In this document: positions 4,141-7,187 of the stretch, piece by piece
Numbering within the stretch: the stretch's first letter is position 1
Layout of the letters: every line of letters begins with the position of its first letter
Source of the DNA: Alphaproteobacteria bacterium
Lineage (GTDB): Bacteria > Pseudomonadota > Alphaproteobacteria > SMXP01
Length of the DNA: 7,187 nt
Reading direction: 5' to 3'
Assembly: GCA_004356335.1 (NCBI GenBank)
Contig: SMXP01000054.1
Location: 1 to 7,187, forward strand
Made by a program: the position numbers and the translations under genes
Notes under the pieces: model-generated
Database searches by the model: none
What the model was told of the DNA's origin: nothing
What the model saw: only the letters and a program-made list of their open reading frames with translations

Positions 4141-5565
4141 TTAAACCACTTTGCCGGGATTTAGAATTCCCTGCGGATCGAGCGCGTGCTTTAGGGATTT
4201 CATGACGGAGAGTTCCACAGCACTCTTATAGCGGCGGATCTCATCCCTTTTGGCCACACCTACGCCGTGTTCGGCGCTGATCGACCCGCCCAACGAAACG
4301 ACGATATCGTAAACCAGTCGAGCGATTTCCTCGCGGCGGTTGAGAAAGGCCTCGGTATCCATGTCTGTCGGCTGGCTCAAATTAAAATGAATGTTGCCGT
4401 CGCCGATATGGCCGAAAGGGACTGGCCTTACGCCTGGGATAGCGGCCGTCACGGCCCGTGTCGCTTGGTCGAGAAATGTTGCGATTTGGGACACGGGCAC
4501 GGAAATATCGTGTTTCAGGCTGCCTCCCTCATAGCGCTGAACCTCCGACAGGCGCTCTCGCAAGAGCCACAATTGTGCCGCCTGTGGGCCGCTTTCGGCG
4601 ATCACGCCATCGAGCACAAATCCTCGTTCAAGGGCTCGTTCGAGAAGTGTTTCGACGGTCGGTCTCAAGGTTCCCGGATATTGTGCCGTTGAAAATTCAA
4701 TCAGGACATTCCACTCATTCAATGGGCTGAAGGGTTGGCGTGCATCGGGTACATGGCGGATCACGAATTCAATGCCGATTCGCGGTATCAATTCGACCGC
4801 CGACACCAAATCGCCGCATGCTGTTTGCGACAAAGTAAGAAACTCCAAGGCCGCCGCCACGTCACGCAGCGCCACCAGCGCCGTCACAACATCCCGCGGC
4901 TTTGGCAACAGCTTGCATACAGCTGCCGTGATAATGCCGAGCGTGCCTTCGGCACCGATGAATATCTGCTTCAAGTCATAGCCCGTATTGTCTTTACGTA
5001 GCCCTTTCAGGCCGTCCCAGATTTTGCCCTGCGCGGTCACCACTTCGAGGCCGAGGACCAAATTTCGCGCCGTGCCGTAACGCAAGACCGCGTTGCCTCC
5101 GGCATTGGTTGACAGGACGCCGCCTATTTGTGCCGAACCCTCGGAGGCCAAGGAAAGCGGAAATAGTCGATCCACTTTTTCCGCCGCGTCCTGAACCGCC
5201 GCCAAGACACAGCCCGCTTGCACCGAGATCGTGTTGTTGACGGTGTCGACGCTCAAAATCTTATTTAAACGATTGAAGCAGAGCAGAATTTCATTGTGAA
5301 AAGGAATTTGGCCGCCGACCAGCCCCGTATTGCCGCCTTGGGGCACGATGGGTGTGGCCGTTTCGGCGCAGATCCGGACGATGGCGGCGACTTCTTCGGA
5401 CGTGGCCGGCTTGACCAGAAGCGACGTTTGGCCGTGCCATTGTTGGCGCCATTCGACCAAATGATCCGCCAGTTCGTTCGGGTCAAGGGACCATCCTTGC
5501 GGGCCGACCACCGATTTAATGCGGTCGAGGGTTTCGGGGGTTGGCTGGGTTTGTTGCTTTTTCAT
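4141..5565 (-). CDS. FAD-linked 2-hydroxyacid dehydrogenase, GlcD / D-2-hydroxyglutarate dehydrogenase type
   Basis: This 474-residue flavoprotein of the VAO/GlcD superfamily has an N-terminal FAD-binding domain and a C-terminal FAD-oxidase cap. FAD-binding motifs are PQGGNTGLVGG (75-85), GSAQIGGVLSTNAGGN (143-158) and FIGAEGTLGII (202-212). In the C-terminal part KHDISVPV (351-358), GHIGDGNIHFN (385-395) and AEHGVG (431-436) carry the metal-ligand histidines and acidic residue typical of D-2-hydroxyglutarate and D-lactate dehydrogenases. LDPQGILNPGK (462-472) is the usual family ending. D-2-hydroxyglutarate is the likeliest substrate, but glycolate or D-lactate cannot be excluded. The start is ATG at 5563-5565. 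The nearest good Shine-Dalgarno (5588-5592) is 22 nt away and better placed for an upstream six-codon ORF. tsaC ends 57 bp upstream on the same strand, so an operon is likely. Confidence 0.9.
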   Translation of the reverse strand: MKKQQTQPTPETLDRIKSVVGPQGWSLDPNELADHLVEWRQQWHGQTSLLVKPATSEEVAAIVRICAETATPIVPQGGNTGLVGGQIPFHNEILLCFNRLNKILSVDTVNNTISVQAGCVLAAVQDAAEKVDRLFPLSLASEGSAQIGGVLSTNAGGNAVLRYGTARNLVLGLEVVTAQGKIWDGLKGLRKDNTGYDLKQIFIGAEGTLGIITAAVCKLLPKPRDVVTALVALRDVAAALEFLTLSQTACGDLVSAVELIPRIGIEFVIRHVPDARQPFSPLNEWNVLIEFSTAQYPGTLRPTVETLLERALERGFVLDGVIAESGPQAAQLWLLRERLSEVQRYEGGSLKHDISVPVSQIATFLDQATRAVTAAIPGVRPVPFGHIGDGNIHFNLSQPTDMDTEAFLNRREEIARLVYDIVVSLGGSISAEHGVGVAKRDEIRRYKSAVELSVMKSLKHALDPQGILNPGKVV

Positions 5566-5582
5566 AGAACCGGTCTTGGCAT
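5562..5582 (-). CDS. Possible six-codon leader ORF overlapping the start of the FAD oxidoreductase gene
   Basis: On the minus strand AGGAG (5588-5592), a 5-nt spacer and an ATG (5580-5582) open the reading MPRPVL followed by TGA. The TGA overlaps the ATG of the oxidoreductase gene in an ATGA arrangement. The Shine-Dalgarno and spacing are ideal for this ATG and poor for the downstream one. That suggests translational coupling, in which ribosomes ending the leader restart on the gene. It could also be chance, or a single-base error that split the true N-terminus. Confidence 0.35.
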   Translation of the reverse strand: MPRPVL

Positions 5583-5622
5583 GGTGGCTCCTAACCCCAA
5601 AAGCGTGTTTTCAACTTACAAT

Positions 5623-6597
5623 CTAATCGGTCGTATTGCGCGGCGCGGCGGCGCGAAAAAGACGGTCGTTGATCGCCTCGCCCAGTCCGTCCTGAGGGAT
5701 CGCCATGACCGCAATGGCGCGACAGGGGATCTTGTCGAGATGGTGCAGATGGGCGAAAAGGTTGGCCGCCGCTTCCGTCATATGGCGGCCGGGGCTTAGA
5801 TTGAGAGTCGCCCGCGGTGTCCCGGGAACCGGGTCGCCAAATGCCAGCAAAACCTCATCAGGGTCGACCGCCTCCGCGTTGAGCCGAAGCGGGTGGTCGG
5901 GGGCGTAGTGGCTGGCCAACTGGCCGGGAGCGGTGGGTGCGGTCTGATCCGCGGCCGGGGTCAGGACCGGGCCGGTCAGGCGCTCGATCTCGGATTTTGC
6001 TATGGTCCCGGGGCGCAGCAGATAACAGGTGTCGCCTTTGACCTGAACCACTGTGGATTCAATGCCTTGTGGGCAAGTGCCACCATCCAATATGAGATCG
6101 ACCCGGTCGCCCAGACTGTGTGACACGTGGGCCGCATTGGTCGGGCTTAGAGTGCCGGCGCGGTTGGCGCTCGGGGCCGCAAGGGGCCGGCCGACGGCTT
6201 GGATGAGTTGGACCGCCACCGGATGACAGGGCATGCGCAAGGCGATGGTCGACAGCCCGGCACTGGCCAGCCGCGATACCGGGCAAGTGGGTTGCCGGTT
6301 GACCACTATGGTCAGCGCGCCGGGCCAAAACCGTTCGATCAGGGAGTGAGAAACCGGGTCTAACTGACCGATTTCACTCGCAGTTTCCTTTTCCGCCAGG
6401 TGAATGATCAAAGGGTTGAACCGGGGCCGGGTCTTGGCGTCAAAAATCCCTGCGACCGCTGTGTCGTTGGTCGCGTCGGCCCCCAGGCCATATACCGTCT
6501 CGGTCGGAAAGGCGACCAGCCGCCCGCGCCGCAATAAGTCGGCGGCCTGCTCGATCGTTTGATCATTGGCGGCGGCTATTCGGCCTGGATCGGGCAC
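5623..6597 (-). CDS. Threonylcarbamoyl-AMP synthase, Sua5/YrdC/YwlC family
   Basis: The enzyme makes L-threonylcarbamoyladenylate from threonine, bicarbonate and ATP. This is the first step of t6A formation at position 37 of ANN-decoding tRNAs, before transfer by the TsaD complex in the cytosol. The 324-residue length and two-domain layout are of the Sua5 type rather than the short TsaC type. The YrdC domain spans about 13-205, with AFPTETVYGLGADA (29-42), KTRPRFNPLIIH (55-66), APSANRAGTLSPT (141-153) and GIESTVVQV (178-186). A linker with PGQLASHYAPDHPL (224-237) leads to the smaller C-terminal Sua5 domain (about 245-320). The start is a GTG (6595-6597) with AGGAG (6608-6612) ten bases upstream. 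It heads a likely operon with the FAD oxidoreductase and is divergent from the acyl-CoA dehydrogenase gene. Confidence 0.95.
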   Translation of the reverse strand: MPDPGRIAAANDQTIEQAADLLRRGRLVAFPTETVYGLGADATNDTAVAGIFDAKTRPRFNPLIIHLAEKETASEIGQLDPVSHSLIERFWPGALTIVVNRQPTCPVSRLASAGLSTIALRMPCHPVAVQLIQAVGRPLAAPSANRAGTLSPTNAAHVSHSLGDRVDLILDGGTCPQGIESTVVQVKGDTCYLLRPGTIAKSEIERLTGPVLTPAADQTAPTAPGQLASHYAPDHPLRLNAEAVDPDEVLLAFGDPVPGTPRATLNLSPGRHMTEAAANLFAHLHHLDKIPCRAIAVMAIPQDGLGEAINDRLFRAAAPRNTTD

Positions 6598-6718
6598 GGC
6601 AAGTTATCTCCTGCGGGTTTTGCCGATTGACTTTCGCAAACGGCGATAGATCGAGCTTTAAAGTCTAAGCGTCAAGCGCTATGCCTAGAGCATCGCTCGC
6701 TGTTTTGGAATCACTTGC
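6598..6718. promoter_or_regulatory. Divergent intergenic region between the threonylcarbamoyl-AMP synthase and acyl-CoA dehydrogenase genes
   Basis: These 121 bp must hold the start signals of both divergent genes. The AGGAG at 6608-6612 (minus strand) serves the synthase GTG. On the plus strand TTGACT (6627-6632) is a possible -35 box, but no good -10 box follows at 16-18 bp. A CTTTAAAG palindrome (6656-6663) and ATGC/GCAT around CTAGA (6681-6693) are visible, without a clear operator. A weak GGA (6707-6709) precedes the acyl-CoA dehydrogenase ATG. Confidence 0.4.
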
Positions 6719-7187
6719 ATGGCGTTTTCTGCCCCGATTCGCGACATCCGTTTTGTGCTCGAAGACATTGTCCAATTCGGCAAACTTGCCGAGACGGGGG
6801 TCTTCGAGGATCTCGGCGCCGACTTGGTCGAGGCGGTATTGACCGAATCCGGGAGGCTGGCGGGCGAGGTCATGGCGCCGCTCAATGTCATCGGCGATCG
6901 GCAAGGGGCCGTGCTTGAGGATGGTGCCGTGCGCATGGCGCCGGGGTTTGCGGCGGCCTATAGACAATATGTTGCCGGCGGCTGGAACGGCATTGCGGCG
7001 GACACCGCCTATGGCGGCCAGGGATTGCCGTATTCCCTGTCGATTGCCTGCTCCGAAATGGTTTATGCCGCCAATCTGTCGTTGACTTTGTGTCCCTTGC
7101 TCACCGCCGGTGCGGTTGAAGCCTTAAGTACCTACGGCAGCCAAGAGCAAAAGAGCCTTTACCTCGCCAAACTCGTGACCGGCGAAT
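6719..7187 (+). CDS. Acyl-CoA dehydrogenase, long DmdC-like family (3' end outside the window)
   Basis: The frame from ATG 6719 stays open to the window edge, giving 156 residues of a protein that in this family is usually near 600 residues. The N-terminus MAFSAPIRDIRFVLEDIV matches the short N-terminal domain typical of the long acyl-CoA dehydrogenases that include DmdC (3-methylmercaptopropionyl-CoA dehydrogenase). GGWNGIAADTAYGGQGLP (87-104) and NLSLTLCPLLTAGAVEALSTYG (119-140), then LAKLVTGE at the edge, are the FAD-domain helices leading to the substrate-binding loop. Members oxidise fatty or methylthio acyl-CoA at the alpha-beta bond and pass electrons to ETF. The substrate cannot be told from this part, because the catalytic base lies outside. 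The Shine-Dalgarno is weak. The gene is divergent from the threonylcarbamoyl-AMP synthase gene. Confidence 0.92.
   Translation, partial: MAFSAPIRDIRFVLEDIVQFGKLAETGVFEDLGADLVEAVLTESGRLAGEVMAPLNVIGDRQGAVLEDGAVRMAPGFAAAYRQYVAGGWNGIAADTAYGGQGLPYSLSIACSEMVYAANLSLTLCPLLTAGAVEALSTYGSQEQKSLYLAKLVTGE

Noticed and set aside
4267..5799. Several plus-strand frames opposite the FAD oxidoreductase and threonylcarbamoyl-AMP synthase genes, including one of 167 residues
   Set aside because: They are antisense shadows of conserved genes, with no protein-like motif or ribosome binding site.
6676..6700. CTAGAGC near the acyl-CoA dehydrogenase start as another repeat end
   Set aside because: Only seven bases match the element's left end, and neither the hairpin nor the right module follows.
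6665..6967. A 100-residue minus-strand frame opposite the start of the acyl-CoA dehydrogenase gene
   Set aside because: The plus-strand frame gives a clear acyl-CoA dehydrogenase N-terminus. The antisense frame has no recognisable content.

Overview
The window suggests an alphaproteobacterium of middling GC content. Three things point there: an SspB of the alphaproteobacterial type encoded just upstream of a class II fumarase (fumC), a small ribbon-helix-helix protein downstream of fumC, and a family of ~105-bp two-hairpin intergenic repeats that resembles the RIME-type elements of rhizobia. I cannot name a genus.

Layout from left to right. Positions 1-326 hold the 3' end of an unrecognised plus-strand gene. 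It converges on a long minus-strand block that is read from about 6597 down to 494. In transcription order this block holds: a Sua5/TsaC-type threonylcarbamoyl-AMP synthase (6597-5623), a GlcD/D-2-hydroxyglutarate dehydrogenase-like FAD oxidoreductase (5565-4141), an orphan flagellin-like protein (4026-3334), sspB (2893-2360), fumC (2217-823) and the ribbon-helix-helix protein (763-494). A plus-strand acyl-CoA dehydrogenase of the long DmdC-like family starts at 6719, divergent from tsaC, and runs off the right edge.

The genes are mostly housekeeping: tRNA t6A modification, oxidation of a 2-hydroxyacid, a ClpXP adaptor, the TCA cycle and acyl-CoA oxidation. Only tsaC-glcD and fumC-RHH are spaced closely enough (under 60 bp) to look like simple operons.

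The most striking content lies between and at the ends of the genes. Four full-length copies and three partial copies of one repeat family lie between 382 and 3340. All have the same orientation, and five of the seven abut or enter the 3' end of a minus-strand gene. The full copies have TAGAGC/GCTCTA-like ends, a left hairpin and a right double-stem structure. Stem sequences differ between copies but mostly stay paired. One copy supplies about 18 C-terminal codons and the stop of the ribbon-helix-helix gene, and another supplies the stop of the flagellin-like gene. The second item worth attention is the flagellin-like protein itself, which stands away from any flagellar gene and has a basic N-terminus instead of the usual export and polymerisation segment. 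I see no CRISPR array, tRNA, rRNA, transposase gene or obvious defence system.
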